DNA of 49,841 bases from Porticoccaceae bacterium (GCA_023228865.1 JALOAH010000018.1:1-49841); one strand, 5' to 3'; counted from the first letter of the stretch, positions 27,761 to 36,780 are shown. Notes: generated by a model from the sequence alone, not told the origin. Made by a program: numbers and translations.

Positions 27761-30578
27761 GGACATTCCACCATTGCCTGCCCCCTTGAAACCTCTCTTT
27801 AACATAGAGCCACTGCTGGCGGCCATCGACAGTGGCGCTGCTATCATCACCTCCAACCTGCGCCTGTCGCGAAAAATTCGCGATGCCTGGAATCAACACT
27901 GCCGCGACCAGAACCTCAGCAGCTGGCGTACGCCCACCATTCTGCCCCTGGAAGCCTGGCTCCAGGATTGCTGGCAGCAACTGGTGGATGCCGCCTGGCC
28001 GCCGGCGCTGACCGCCATTGCCATCACCCCGGCGGAGGAACTGGTACTTTGGGAACAGGCCGTCGCCAACGACAGCGAACTTCCGGCCACCGCCAACCCG
28101 GAAAATTTTGCCGACCTGGGGCGTCGCGGCTGGAGGCTGCTGCGCCAGTGGCAAGTTGAGGATCAGCTCCACAATCACCATCACCGCGGCACAGATCATC
28201 TGATGAAATGGGGCGCGGAGGTGGAAAAGCGCATGGCCAGCCTGGCCATGCTGAGTAACGAAAGTCGCACCCAACTGGTGATTGACGGCTTTCGTCAGCA
28301 GATTCTCGCCAAAATTCCCGCCATTGTGCTGGTGGGGTTTCAATCCCTGCCGCCCTTAATGGCAACCGCCCTCGACGCCGCCAGCGCCAACATCGAATTT
28401 CATCAGCCCCCACAGCAGCAGGGGCGATGCCACAGATTTGCCGCCGACACTGTCGACATAGAATTGGCCAGCGCCGCCCATTGGGCGCAACGCTGTACCG
28501 AGCAGCATCCCCATGCCCGTATCGGCGTGGTTATTCCCCAGCTTACCGCGCTGCAAAAATCCGTTGAGCGGGTGTTCCGCAATCGTTTCCAACCCCATTG
28601 GTGCCTGCCCCAGGCCGGTTACAGTGCTGCGCCCTTTAATATTTCAGCGGGCACTGCCCTCGCCGATGCCCCGGTTATTGCTGCGGCGCTGGCGCTGTTG
28701 CGGCTGCTCAACGAGCGCCTGTCGACAAAAGCCCTCTGCCACCTCCTTGACAACCCTTTCTGGAGTCATGGCCAGAGCACAGCGGTATTTGGCGAGGGCG
28801 ACATTCGCTGCCGCGTTCAGCGCCAATTGCTGGATCTGGGGCTGCACCAGTTCAGCACCGCCAGGTTCCGCCAGCTTGTCGCCGACCATGAAGCCCCCCC
28901 ACAGGATGCAGCCGCGCACAACGAGAGTGACCGCCAAGGGCTGATCTCCCAGCGCCTCGCCAAACTCGCCACCCTGCAGCGCACCCTGAAAAAGACCCAG
29001 ACTTTTCAGCAGTGGCGGGAAATTTTCAGCACCAGCCTGGAGATTCTCGGCTGGCCCGGCCAGCGCTCCCCGGACAGCCTCGAATATCAGCAGCTGCAAC
29101 ACTGGCAGGAACTGCTGGCCAATTTCGTTTATATGGATCGCGTCGCGCCGCCAGCAACCCTCGATGAGGCACTGAAACGGCTGACCAACCTGGCGGGAGA
29201 AACCGTTTTCCACCCCCAAACCCCGGATGCCCCCATTCAGATACTCGGTGTCCTCGAAGCGGCCGGGCTGGAATTTGATTACCTCTGGGTGATGAACATG
29301 GACGACCGCCGCTGGCCGGAAGCTACTTCACCGCACCCCCTGTTACCAGTCGGCCTGCAGCGCCAGCTGGGTATGCCCCGCGCCTGCCCGGAGCGGGAAC
29401 TGCAGCTCAGCCGCCAGCTTTTCGATTTATTTACCCGCAGCGGCGGGGAAATTATCTTCAGCTACAGCGTGCGGGACGGCGATATTCACCTCCAACCTGC
29501 GGCGCTCTTGAATACCCTTGATGCCATAGACCTGCCGAGCAGCGACGGCTGCCACCCATGGCAGGGGATCATTGCCAACAGTGGCGCGCTGGAAATTGTT
29601 GACGACAGTCTGGCGCCGCCCTTTGCACCCCCCGACGGCAGGGTTCGCGGCGGCAGTCGCCTGCTCGCCGATCAGGCCGGTTGCCCTTTTAACGCGGTGG
29701 CTCAGTGGCGCCTGGGGGCAGAGGCGCTGGCGGAACCCCAAACCGGATTGAGGGCACAGCTGCGCGGTATGCTGGTACACGACAGCCTCGACATTTTTTG
29801 GCATCAGCTCGGCAGCCAGAAAGCACTATTGGCACTGGCCGACAGCGAGCGCCAGCGGCAACTGGAACAGGCGGTGGCCCAGGCGTTTACCCGCGTCTTT
29901 AGCCACAATAGTCTGATTACCAGGGCGGATTTCGGCGAGCGCCTGCTGGACCTGGAAAAACAGCGTTTGCTCTCCCTGCTCGACCAATGGCTGCAACTGG
30001 AAGTGGCGCGACCAGGGTTCACCGTGGCCGCCGCTGAAAAAAATCTGCCCTTTGAACTTGGCGGCCTGACCCTCTCCCTTCGCGTCGACCGTATCGACAA
30101 ACTGGACAGCATCGACACCCCCGATGGCGATCTCGCCATTATCGACTACAAAACCGGCAAAACCGGTATTTCCACGGTCGCCGCCGAACGCCTCACCGAG
30201 CCGCAACTGCCCCTCTACGCCCTGGCGGTGACCCAGGCCATGGGGCAAACACCGGCTGCGGTCAGTTACGCACTGATTAATCGCAAAACCCTGGGATTTG
30301 ACGGCATTGCCAGCACAGACGCGCTGATTTCCGGCTGTAAATCCCTGGCGGAGCGCCAGTTGCCGGAAGACTGGCCAGCCACCCTTGAGCAGTGGCGCGA
30401 AAAACTTAATGTGCTTATCGCCGAACTTCGCACTGGCCGCGCCGATGTCACTTTTTATCACAGGAGCGCCCGTGATTATGGCGGCCATCTCGAGCCATTA
30501 AACCGCCTTGCCGGTGGCGACGATCTAAACGCTCTGAAACAGCGCCTCAACGGTGAACAAAAGGGAGTCACACCATGA
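27753..30578 (+). CDS. AddB-like PD-(D/E)XK nuclease, probable DNA repair protein
   Basis: A 941-residue protein of the group often annotated as probable DNA repair protein, related to the AddB subunit of helicase-nucleases. The N-terminal half is an inactivated helicase-like fold (RLSRKIRDAWNQH, PEPELQ-type ERELQLSRQLFDLFTRS). The C-terminal RecB-like nuclease has GCPFNAVAQWRL, LVHDSLDIFW, LRVDRIDKLD and the catalytic DLAIIDYKTGK. I do not see the C-x2-C group that binds the iron-sulfur cluster in Bacillus AddB. The ATG at 27753 overlaps murI; the stop overlaps the next gene (ATGA), so it is made together with the AddA-like partner. Confidence 0.85.
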   Translation: MNKDIPPLPAPLKPLFNIEPLLAAIDSGAAIITSNLRLSRKIRDAWNQHCRDQNLSSWRTPTILPLEAWLQDCWQQLVDAAWPPALTAIAITPAEELVLWEQAVANDSELPATANPENFADLGRRGWRLLRQWQVEDQLHNHHHRGTDHLMKWGAEVEKRMASLAMLSNESRTQLVIDGFRQQILAKIPAIVLVGFQSLPPLMATALDAASANIEFHQPPQQQGRCHRFAADTVDIELASAAHWAQRCTEQHPHARIGVVIPQLTALQKSVERVFRNRFQPHWCLPQAGYSAAPFNISAGTALADAPVIAAALALLRLLNERLSTKALCHLLDNPFWSHGQSTAVFGEGDIRCRVQRQLLDLGLHQFSTARFRQLVADHEAPPQDAAAHNESDRQGLISQRLAKLATLQRTLKKTQTFQQWREIFSTSLEILGWPGQRSPDSLEYQQLQHWQELLANFVYMDRVAPPATLDEALKRLTNLAGETVFHPQTPDAPIQILGVLEAAGLEFDYLWVMNMDDRRWPEATSPHPLLPVGLQRQLGMPRACPERELQLSRQLFDLFTRSGGEIIFSYSVRDGDIHLQPAALLNTLDAIDLPSSDGCHPWQGIIANSGALEIVDDSLAPPFAPPDGRVRGGSRLLADQAGCPFNAVAQWRLGAEALAEPQTGLRAQLRGMLVHDSLDIFWHQLGSQKALLALADSERQRQLEQAVAQAFTRVFSHNSLITRADFGERLLDLEKQRLLSLLDQWLQLEVARPGFTVAAAEKNLPFELGGLTLSLRVDRIDKLDSIDTPDGDLAIIDYKTGKTGISTVAAERLTEPQLPLYALAVTQAMGQTPAAVSYALINRKTLGFDGIASTDALISGCKSLAERQLPEDWPATLEQWREKLNVLIAELRTGRADVTFYHRSARDYGGHLEPLNRLAGGDDLNALKQRLNGEQKGVTP

Positions 30579-33500
30579 GCGCCGCCGACCAGTCCATTCG
30601 CGATCGCGCCCTGGATATCACCACCTCCTTTGCGGTGAGCGCACCGGCAGGGTCAGGAAAAACCGGCCTGTTGATTCGCCGCATCCTGCGTCTGCTGGCG
30701 CAATGTGAGCAACCGGAACAGGTGCTGGCCATTACCTTTACCCGCAAAGCTGCGGCGGAAATGCAGGAGCGCATTGTTCAGGCGCTGGCTCTGGCACAAA
30801 CAGACTCGCCGCCCCCGGATGACTATCAGCGGGCGATATGGCAGGACGCCCGCCGTGTTGTCGAGCGCGACCGCGAACAAAACTGGCAGCTGGCGGCCTC
30901 GCCGTCGCGGCTGCGCATCATGACCATCGACAGCCTCTGCCGCACCCTCGCCCGCCAACTGGCGGTGGAAACCAACCTGGGGGATTTGCCCGAGCCCACA
31001 GATCAGCCAGAATTTTTCTATCGCGACGCCATTCGCCAGCTGTTCCGCCACCTCGACGGCAACAGTGCCGTCGGCGACGCCCTGGCCATTCTTCTCAACC
31101 ATCTCGACAACAATCTGGCGAGCCTGGAAGCCTTGCTGGAAAACCTGCTGGCAAAGCGGGAGCAATGGCTCGAACCGCTGATGCGCAGTCGCAATGCCAG
31201 AGAATATCTGGAACAGACATTGCAAAACACCGTTGTCGAAACCCTCGCCGCCGCCAGCGCCAACATGGCAGTGATCGGCAGTGAACTGGCCACAGTAGCG
31301 GATTACGCCGCCGCCAATCTCGCCAGTGGCAATCAGGAAAAAGACAACCGCATAACTTGCCTCGCTGGCATTGGCGGCTTGCCTGACGCCAGCCCCGACA
31401 ACCTTACTATGCAGCAATGGCTGGCGGTCGCGGAGCTGTTGCTCACCCAGGAAAACCAATGGCGCAAGCCCAAAGGCATTACCAAGCGCCAGGGTTTTCC
31501 CACCAAAAAGGAATCCATCGATCCCGACAATGCGGATCTGCGCAAACAGCAGCTCAATGAAATGATCGCCTGGTGCGAACAACAGCCCGGACTGCTGGAG
31601 CAGCTGGTGGATATTCGCAACCTGCCCGCCGCGGCCTACAGCGACGGTCAATGGCAATTGCTCGAGGCTCTCACCCTGGTGCTGCCGGTTCTGGTGGCAG
31701 AGCTGTCGGTATTGTTCAAATCCAGCCACAGCTGCGACTTTACCGAAGTGACCCTGGCCGCTCTCAGCGCCCTCGGCGACGACACGGAGGTTAGCGACCT
31801 CAGCCTGCGCCTCGACTATCAGATTCGCCATATTCTCGTCGACGAATTTCAGGACACCTCGTCGCTGCAATTTCGCCTCCTTAAAAAGCTCACCTGGGGC
31901 TGGCAACAGGGGGATGGCCGCACTCTCTTTATTGTCGGCGACGGCATGCAGTCGCTGTATGGTTTTCGCAACGCCAACGTGGGCATTTTTCTCGAAGCGC
32001 GCAAAATGCCCGTCGCCGACATCGAGCTGGAGCCCCTGGATTTGCAGGTCAATTTCCGCTCCGACAGCACTGTCGTCGACTGGGTAAACAGCAGTTTTCG
32101 CCATATTTTTCCCGCTCGGGAAGACATCAGCCGGGGCGCCGTCAGCTACGCACCCGCCGTGGCAGCCCGCAGCAACCTGACAAAACCCGCTGTCACCATC
32201 GATGTGTTTGCCAACGGCAGCCCTTCCCGGGATGAAGCGCAATGGGTGATCGAGCGCATTGCAAGCGCTCGCAATGCCGACCCCGACGGCAGTATTGCCA
32301 TTCTTGCCCGCGCCCGCAGCCACCTTCGGGGCATTATCGCCGCTCTGCAACAGCAGGGCATTGCCTGGGAAGCCACCGACATCGATCCGCTGTCGAGCAG
32401 AATGGCGGTGATCGATCTGTTTTCCCTCACCCGCGCCCTGCTCAATCCGGCGGATCGCATTGCCTGGCTCGCCATACTGCGGGCGCCCTGGTGCGGCTTA
32501 AAGCTGGCGGATTTACACGCCATCGCCAATTTCGCCCAGGTGGCAGACGCCAACCCCCGCCAACTGCCCTGGCTACCGGGACAAATATTTGCCCCGGACG
32601 TTGAAACTGTGCTCAGTGGCGATGGCCGCGAGCGTTTTCATCGGGTTGCCCCTGTCCTCAAGGCCGCCTGGCAAAACCGCCAGCGCAAACCCCTGCGCCA
32701 GTGGCTTGAAGGCACCTGGCTCGCTCTCGGCGGCCCCGCCAGCCTTTGCGACACCCATCACCTCATCTGGTGTCAGCAATACTTTGATCTTCTCGAAACC
32801 CATTCGCGGGGTTCTCAGCTCGTCGATAGGGAGCGCTTTGAGCAGGCCGTGAACAAACTCTACGCCCGCCCAGCTGCCAGCCACAGCAACCCGGTGCAAT
32901 TGATGACCATCCACAAATCCAAGGGACTGGAATTTGATACGGTGATTCTCCCGGGGTTGCATCGCGGCGGCGGCTCCGACGACAAGTCGCTGCTCTACTG
33001 GCGGGAACGCATCAACAACGCCGGGGAAGCGGAACTCCTGATTGCGCCTCCCCTGACAGAGGAGGAAGCCAGCAGCGAACGGGATGAGAATAGCGGCAGC
33101 AACAATCAGCTGGTAAAACATCTCAAGTATGAACAGAAGGTAAAAAACACCCTGGAAGACGCCCGCGTGCTCTATGTGGCCTGCACCCGCGCCATCAAAC
33201 GCCTGCACCTGTTTTACAATACGCCCAACAAGGCGCCCACCAGCGGCAGTTTGCTGGCAGCCCTGTGGCCGACATTAGCTGACGACCGCCTCAAAGCTGA
33301 AACCGCGGGAGGCGCTGAAATCCGCCACCACGAACCGCCACTGGCAGTTAACCCCGAACAGCCAGAAGTCGAAGCAAGCGCGAGTATCAGCGAACTCATG
33401 CGCCTGCGCAGCGGCTGGCAACAGCCCGACTGCCTAACCCTTGTTGAGGACAACCTTGTAAACCAGCCCGTTAACGCCGGGCTTGCCACGGCGGCCAGCG

Positions 33501-34030
33501 CCGACACCGCCAACAACAGCGCCCGTCACCGGGGCACCGTGCTTCACCGCACCCTGAGCAGAATCGTCGCCGAAGGTGTGGCAACCTGGGACGCCGACAG
33601 AATCAGGCGCCAGCGCCACGCCTGGGATCTCCAGTTGCGCCAGCTGGGCGTTGACGACCGCGCCGAGCATATCCACGTTCTCGAGCAGGCTGTCACCAAT
33701 ACCCTTGGCGACGCAAGCGGGCGCTGGCTGCTATCAAACAAACATCAGCACAGCGCCTGCGAGCTGGAACTGGCAACCAGCACAGAGGACGGTTTCCGTC
33801 ACTTTGCCATCGACAGAACCTTTGTCGAAGACGATATCCGCTGGATTATCGACTACAAAAGCAGCTCGCCCCAACCCGGCGAGAATCTCGACGCCTTCCT
33901 GCTTCGCGAAGCGGGCACTTACCGCCAACAGCTCGACACCTATCGCCAGCTATTTGCGGCACAGGAAAGTCGGCAAATTCGCACCGCGCTGTATTTTCCG
34001 CTGATTCCCCATCTCCATTCGATGGATTAG
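30575..34030 (+). CDS. AddA-like UvrD-family helicase-nuclease
   Basis: An 1151-residue superfamily 1 helicase. Motif I is SAPAGSGKTGLL (residues 22-33), Ia LAITFTRKAAAEMQ, II ILVDEFQDTSS, III LFIVGDGMQSLYGFR, IV LQVNFRSD, V LMTIHKSKGLEFDTVILP and VI LYVACTRAIKRLHL. The C-terminus carries a RecB-type nuclease with HRGTVLH, ELELAT, FVEDDIRWIIDYKSS and a QLDTYRQLF motif. With the upstream AddB-like partner it forms a two-subunit helicase-nuclease for double-strand break processing, a role normally taken by RecBCD. Whether recBCD also exists is unknown here. Confidence 0.9.
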   Translation: MSAADQSIRDRALDITTSFAVSAPAGSGKTGLLIRRILRLLAQCEQPEQVLAITFTRKAAAEMQERIVQALALAQTDSPPPDDYQRAIWQDARRVVERDREQNWQLAASPSRLRIMTIDSLCRTLARQLAVETNLGDLPEPTDQPEFFYRDAIRQLFRHLDGNSAVGDALAILLNHLDNNLASLEALLENLLAKREQWLEPLMRSRNAREYLEQTLQNTVVETLAAASANMAVIGSELATVADYAAANLASGNQEKDNRITCLAGIGGLPDASPDNLTMQQWLAVAELLLTQENQWRKPKGITKRQGFPTKKESIDPDNADLRKQQLNEMIAWCEQQPGLLEQLVDIRNLPAAAYSDGQWQLLEALTLVLPVLVAELSVLFKSSHSCDFTEVTLAALSALGDDTEVSDLSLRLDYQIRHILVDEFQDTSSLQFRLLKKLTWGWQQGDGRTLFIVGDGMQSLYGFRNANVGIFLEARKMPVADIELEPLDLQVNFRSDSTVVDWVNSSFRHIFPAREDISRGAVSYAPAVAARSNLTKPAVTIDVFANGSPSRDEAQWVIERIASARNADPDGSIAILARARSHLRGIIAALQQQGIAWEATDIDPLSSRMAVIDLFSLTRALLNPADRIAWLAILRAPWCGLKLADLHAIANFAQVADANPRQLPWLPGQIFAPDVETVLSGDGRERFHRVAPVLKAAWQNRQRKPLRQWLEGTWLALGGPASLCDTHHLIWCQQYFDLLETHSRGSQLVDRERFEQAVNKLYARPAASHSNPVQLMTIHKSKGLEFDTVILPGLHRGGGSDDKSLLYWRERINNAGEAELLIAPPLTEEEASSERDENSGSNNQLVKHLKYEQKVKNTLEDARVLYVACTRAIKRLHLFYNTPNKAPTSGSLLAALWPTLADDRLKAETAGGAEIRHHEPPLAVNPEQPEVEASASISELMRLRSGWQQPDCLTLVEDNLVNQPVNAGLATAASADTANNSARHRGTVLHRTLSRIVAEGVATWDADRIRRQRHAWDLQLRQLGVDDRAEHIHVLEQAVTNTLGDASGRWLLSNKHQHSACELELATSTEDGFRHFAIDRTFVEDDIRWIIDYKSSSPQPGENLDAFLLREAGTYRQQLDTYRQLFAAQESRQIRTALYFPLIPHLHSMD

Positions 34031-34198
34031 CCGTTGATAGAACCCTGTTAAACCCCTGTTAGTCTGGCTAAATCGAGGCCATAAAGGCAATTTTGCCAAT
34101 TTGTCATGGAGTTACAGTAGAATAGTCGGCCAAGACAAATTCAGCCCTGTCGTTTTTTTTTACTGGGCGATGACCGAACACTCTGGTAGGTAAAGACA

Positions 34199-35266
34199 AT
34201 GATTCAACGTTTACTGGAAAACCTGAATATCCAGTCTCAGGAAACCCTGATCACGCCGCTCGATTTAAAGCGGGAAATTCCCATGACCGACAAGGCCGGA
34301 GAAACCGTCGCCAAAGGTCGTGAAGCGGTACAAAATATTCTCGATGGCAGCGACAAGCGCGTTTTCATTGTGGTGGGCCCCTGCTCCATTCACGATCTGG
34401 ATGCCGCCAAGGATTACGCCCAGCGCCTCAAAAAACTGGCGGACGAGGTCAGCGATACCCTGCTGATCATCATGCGGGTCTATTTTGAAAAACCCCGCAC
34501 CACCACCGGCTGGAAAGGGCTGATCAACGACCCCTATCTGAATGATTCCTTCAAAATTCAGGAGGGTCTGCATATTGGCCGCCAGCTGCTGATGGACATC
34601 AGCGAAATCGGCCTGCCCACCGCCACCGAAGCGCTTGACCCGATTTCGCCCCAATACCTCCAGGATCTCATCACCTGGTCCGCCATTGGCGCCCGCACCA
34701 CCGAATCCCAGACCCACCGGGAAATGGCCAGCGGTTTGTCCACCGCTGTGGGCTTTAAAAATGGCACCGACGGCGGTCTGACCGTGGCCATCAACGCCAT
34801 TCAATCCGCCGCCAACCCCCACCGTTTTCTCGGCATCAACAGCGAAGGCCGGGTTTCCATTATCACCACCAAAGGCAATCCCTACGCCCACGTGGTCTTG
34901 CGCGGTGGCGACGGCAAACCGAACTACGACTCCGTCAGCGTTCAGCTCTGCGAGCAGGAACTCAACAAAGCCGGCATCACCCCGCGCATCATGGTGGATT
35001 GCAGCCACGCCAACTCCAACAAAAATCACGAATTGCAGCCCCTGGTGCTCGACAATATCGGCAACCAGATTCTGGAAGGCAACAAATCCATCTGCGGCGT
35101 GATGATTGAGAGCCATATCCATGCCGGCAACCAGAAAATTCCCGCCAACCTCAGCGATCTCAAATACGGCGTCTCCATTACCGACGCCTGTATCGACTGG
35201 GAAACCACCGAGAAATCACTGAAAAGCCTGCGCGACAAAATTAAAGATGTGATTGCCAGTCGCTGA
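34199..35266 (+). CDS. aroH: 3-deoxy-7-phosphoheptulonate (DAHP) synthase, AroH-like
   Basis: A 355-residue type I DAHP synthase, the first enzyme of the shikimate pathway, which joins phosphoenolpyruvate and erythrose 4-phosphate. Conserved blocks are GPCSIHD, RVYFEKPRTTTGWKGLINDP, GARTTESQTHREMASGLS, VGFKNGTDG, VVLRGG and VDCSHANSNK with the metal and substrate residues. Segments such as EALDPISPQYL and NPHRFLGIN resemble E. coli AroH (tryptophan-sensitive) more than AroF or AroG, so tryptophan feedback is inferred. A 168-base gap upstream has a short GGCAATTTTGCC palindrome and a possible TAGAAT -10 hexamer at 34118. A strong terminator follows. Confidence 0.93.
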   Translation: MIQRLLENLNIQSQETLITPLDLKREIPMTDKAGETVAKGREAVQNILDGSDKRVFIVVGPCSIHDLDAAKDYAQRLKKLADEVSDTLLIIMRVYFEKPRTTTGWKGLINDPYLNDSFKIQEGLHIGRQLLMDISEIGLPTATEALDPISPQYLQDLITWSAIGARTTESQTHREMASGLSTAVGFKNGTDGGLTVAINAIQSAANPHRFLGINSEGRVSIITTKGNPYAHVVLRGGDGKPNYDSVSVQLCEQELNKAGITPRIMVDCSHANSNKNHELQPLVLDNIGNQILEGNKSICGVMIESHIHAGNQKIPANLSDLKYGVSITDACIDWETTEKSLKSLRDKIKDVIASR

Positions 35267-35293
35267 TTAGCGACTGTCCACATCCCGGCTGAC

Positions 35294-35327
35294 AAAACCC
35301 CGCGCCAACGCGCGGGGTTTTTATTTT
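35294..35327 (+). terminator. Rho-independent terminator of the DAHP synthase gene
   Basis: A 12-bp perfect stem AAAACCCCGCGC/GCGCGGGGTTTT with a 4-base loop is followed by TTATTTT. It begins 27 bases after the stop. Confidence 0.92.
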
Positions 35328-35398
35328 CGCGACACCCATAACCGCTGTCAGCTACGCTACGCAAACGACCTCAGAACAACTGCTTTCAACCGCAACCT

Positions 35399-35422
35399 AT
35401 CGTCTGCAAGGCAGACTCCTAC
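35399..35422 (-). repeat. solitary REP element
   Basis: On the minus strand GTAGGAG, the palindrome TCTGCCTTGCAGA and CGAT follow each other, the REP layout of Pseudomonas-like genomes. The same GTAGGAG start and GAT end recur in the doublet at 35565-35631. Confidence 0.7.
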
Positions 35423-35564
35423 AAAAAAACCAGCCCCCTCCCTCAAAACAATAGCTGCCAAACACCACCCAGCCCTGACAAACATTGAATTCACACCGGC
35501 TTATGGGTACTATTCCCGCCCGTTGCCAGTAGTCTTTCAATTTGATTTTGTCTTATGGAGCCGC

Positions 35565-35631
35565 CATCGCCAGCAGGGCTGACCCCCACAAGCAAACGAT
35601 TTTTCGGTAGGAGCCAGCCCTGCTGGCGATG
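35565..35631. repeat. REP doublet (REPIN-like)
   Basis: CATCGCCAGCAGGGCT (35565-35580) and AGCCCTGCTGGCGATG (35616-35631) are exact reverse complements separated by 35 bases. The right copy is preceded by GTAGGAGCC. Two inverted REPs of this kind define a REPIN, which is mobilised by RAYT transposases elsewhere in the genome; none is in this window. Confidence 0.75.
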
Positions 35632-35677
35632 TCTGAAGATTCTTGATGGCAGACAATGTCAAATGAAGCAGCGCCAG

Positions 35678-35777
35678 GCTGCATCAATACTTGCGTCGGG
35701 GTTGATACCAAGCCCCGATAGACAAGGCAGCTTTTACAAGACCACTCTCGATACGCCCGGGTGGCGAAATTGGTAGA
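35678..35777 (+). repeat. 100-bp direct repeat, copy 1 (tRNA-Leu 5' flank and 5' part)
   Basis: This copy is identical to 35855-35954 except at two positions. It contains a hairpin (TCGGGG...CCCCGA), a stretch reading GACAAGGCAGC, and the first 23 bases of tRNA-Leu(UAA). After 35777 the sequence diverges from the tRNA. Confidence 0.9.
35755..35777 (+). pseudogene. truncated tRNA-Leu(UAA) 5' fragment
   Basis: GCCCGGGTGGCGAAATTGGT then AGA equals bases 1-23 of the intact tRNA-Leu at 35932. The sequence then turns into unrelated DNA (TGACGTGCAGG...), so no anticodon arm or 3' half exists. Confidence 0.85.
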
Positions 35778-35854
35778 TGACGTGCAGGACGCACAAATGC
35801 CGTGGAGGACAGGACGTCCGGGAACGGTCGCAAGGCAAAGAAAAGCGCAGCTAT

Positions 35855-35954
35855 GCTGCATCATTACTTGCGTCGGGGTTCATACCAAGCCCCGATAGAC
35901 AAGGCAGCTTTTACAAGACCACTCTCGATACGCCCGGGTGGCGAAATTGGTAGA
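35855..35954 (+). repeat. 100-bp direct repeat, copy 2
   Basis: The second copy of the unit at 35678-35777, exactly 177 bases downstream. It ends inside the intact tRNA-Leu(UAA) gene. Confidence 0.9.
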
Positions 35955-36020
35955 CGCAAGGGACTTAAAATCCCTCGACTGGAAACGGTCGTGCCGGTTC
36001 GACCCCGGCTCCGGGCACCA
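35932..36020 (+). tRNA. tRNA-Leu (anticodon UAA)
   Basis: An 89-base class II tRNA with encoded CCA. The acceptor stem GCCCGGG/TCCGGGC has one G-U pair. The anticodon loop CTTAAAA between AGGGA and TCCCT places TAA at 34-36, so it reads UUA. The long variable arm (CGACTGGAAACGGTCG) and T-arm GCCGGTTCGACCCCGGC are intact. Confidence 0.96.
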
Positions 36021-36103
36021 ATAAAATCAAGCCGTTATAGTTTTTTATATGTCCTTTCAATAAGCACATCATAATAAAGCAGGCATATAATAGACACGTT
36101 GAC

Positions 36104-36175
36104 GCCAAAGCGCTCCGGTGACTTTGATGTAGCGAAGCGGAGGCAAAGGCATCCCTGTGCCGCGCCTGGTTAGCT
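36104..36175 (-). other. attC-like site after the toxin gene
   Basis: On the minus strand AGCTAAC (36175-36169) is followed by an imperfect hairpin with arms around GCC...GC.CTCCG and CGGAG.GC...GGC (36150-36104). The toxin's TAA stop lies inside the AGCTAAC core, as in many integron gene cassettes. A second 7-base core at the far end is not convincing, so this is a degenerate or doubtful attC. Confidence 0.35.
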
Positions 36176-36472
36176 GTTGTCAAGCATGTACACACGAAGC
36201 TGACGCTCCTCTCGCATAACATAGAGGACGAGAATCCGATTCTTATCCTCACGATAAAAAATGCGACACGGTGGAACCACTACCTCCCTGTATACCGAAT
36301 CAGGGAGCTCTGAAGGAATCCGCCCGGATTGGGGAAAATCTTCCAAGCGGTCGATTTTATCGAAAACTTTCTGGATCAGTTGACTGGCGGCAGCAGGATG
36401 ATCCAGAGCGATGTACTCTGCGATGGCATCCAACTCTTGAAGGGCTGGCTCCGTCCAGATCACTTCAGCCAT
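36170..36472 (-). CDS. RelE/ParE-family toxin
   Basis: A 100-residue type II toxin. MAEVIWTEPALQELDAIAEYIALDHPAAASQLIQKV matches the N-terminal helical hairpin of ParE/RelE proteins, and YREVVVPPCRIFYREDKNRILVLYVMREERQLRVY forms the family beta-sheet. ParE members poison DNA gyrase and RelE members cut mRNA on the ribosome; the sequence alone does not decide which. Its ATG lies 13 bases inside the antitoxin gene, so translation is coupled. Confidence 0.88.
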   Translation of the reverse strand: MAEVIWTEPALQELDAIAEYIALDHPAAASQLIQKVFDKIDRLEDFPQSGRIPSELPDSVYREVVVPPCRIFYREDKNRILVLYVMREERQLRVYMLDNS

Positions 36473-36717
36473 TTACTCATTTTCTCCCGGGCCTCGCTTT
36501 GGCTGTACGTTCTCCCCTCAAGCACAGCACGCTCTCCTCTTGAGAGCCCCTCAAGCAGCTCAAGCCGCCCCTGCATGAACTCGTAATGCTGCACATCAAC
36601 AAGATAAGCGGATGGCTGGCCATGCTCAGTAATCAGTACCGGCTCTTTCGACAAATGCAGATCTGCCAAAATTTTTGTAGCCTGGCGCTTGAGGTTTGTA
36701 ACAAGCTCAACTTTCAT
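36460..36717 (-). CDS. Phd/YefM-family antitoxin
   Basis: An 85-residue antitoxin. MKVELVTNLKRQATKILADL, then EPVLITEHGQPSAYLVDVQHYEFMQGRL, is a widespread Phd/YefM-family antitoxin pattern found with RelE/ParE toxins. The polar C-terminal tail (SQSEAREKMSKWLK) would bind the toxin. It starts at an ATG followed upstream by GGGTGAG. A palindrome 26-43 bases upstream is a likely self-regulatory operator. The pair is on the strand opposite to the nearby tRNA-Leu. Confidence 0.88.
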   Translation of the reverse strand: MKVELVTNLKRQATKILADLHLSKEPVLITEHGQPSAYLVDVQHYEFMQGRLELLEGLSRGERAVLEGRTYSQSEAREKMSKWLK

Positions 36718-36742
36718 GGGCTCACCCTGATCGAAATTGACA

Positions 36743-36760
36743 GTGACACTATAGTATCAC
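36743..36760. promoter_or_regulatory. toxin-antitoxin operator palindrome
   Basis: GTGACACTATAGTATCAC pairs at 8 of 9 positions. On the minus strand it overlaps a possible TATAGT-like -10. Type II antitoxins repress their own operons by binding such sites. Confidence 0.6.
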
Positions 36761-36780
36761 TCTTCAGATAAGACAAACAC

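Noticed and set aside
30653..32350. Long open frame of 565 codons on the minus strand
   Set aside because: It mirrors the AddA-like gene, whose helicase motifs are unmistakable. The antisense translation has no family motif and reflects G+C-rich codon bias.
34087..34100. GGCAATTTTGCC as a TyrR or TrpR operator of the DAHP synthase gene
   Set aside because: A 12-base palindrome is weak and does not match the known TyrR or TrpR consensus.
35640..35860. CRISPR array
   Set aside because: Only two copies of a 100-base repeat exist, one of which is part of a tRNA gene; no short regular repeats or spacers occur anywhere in the window.
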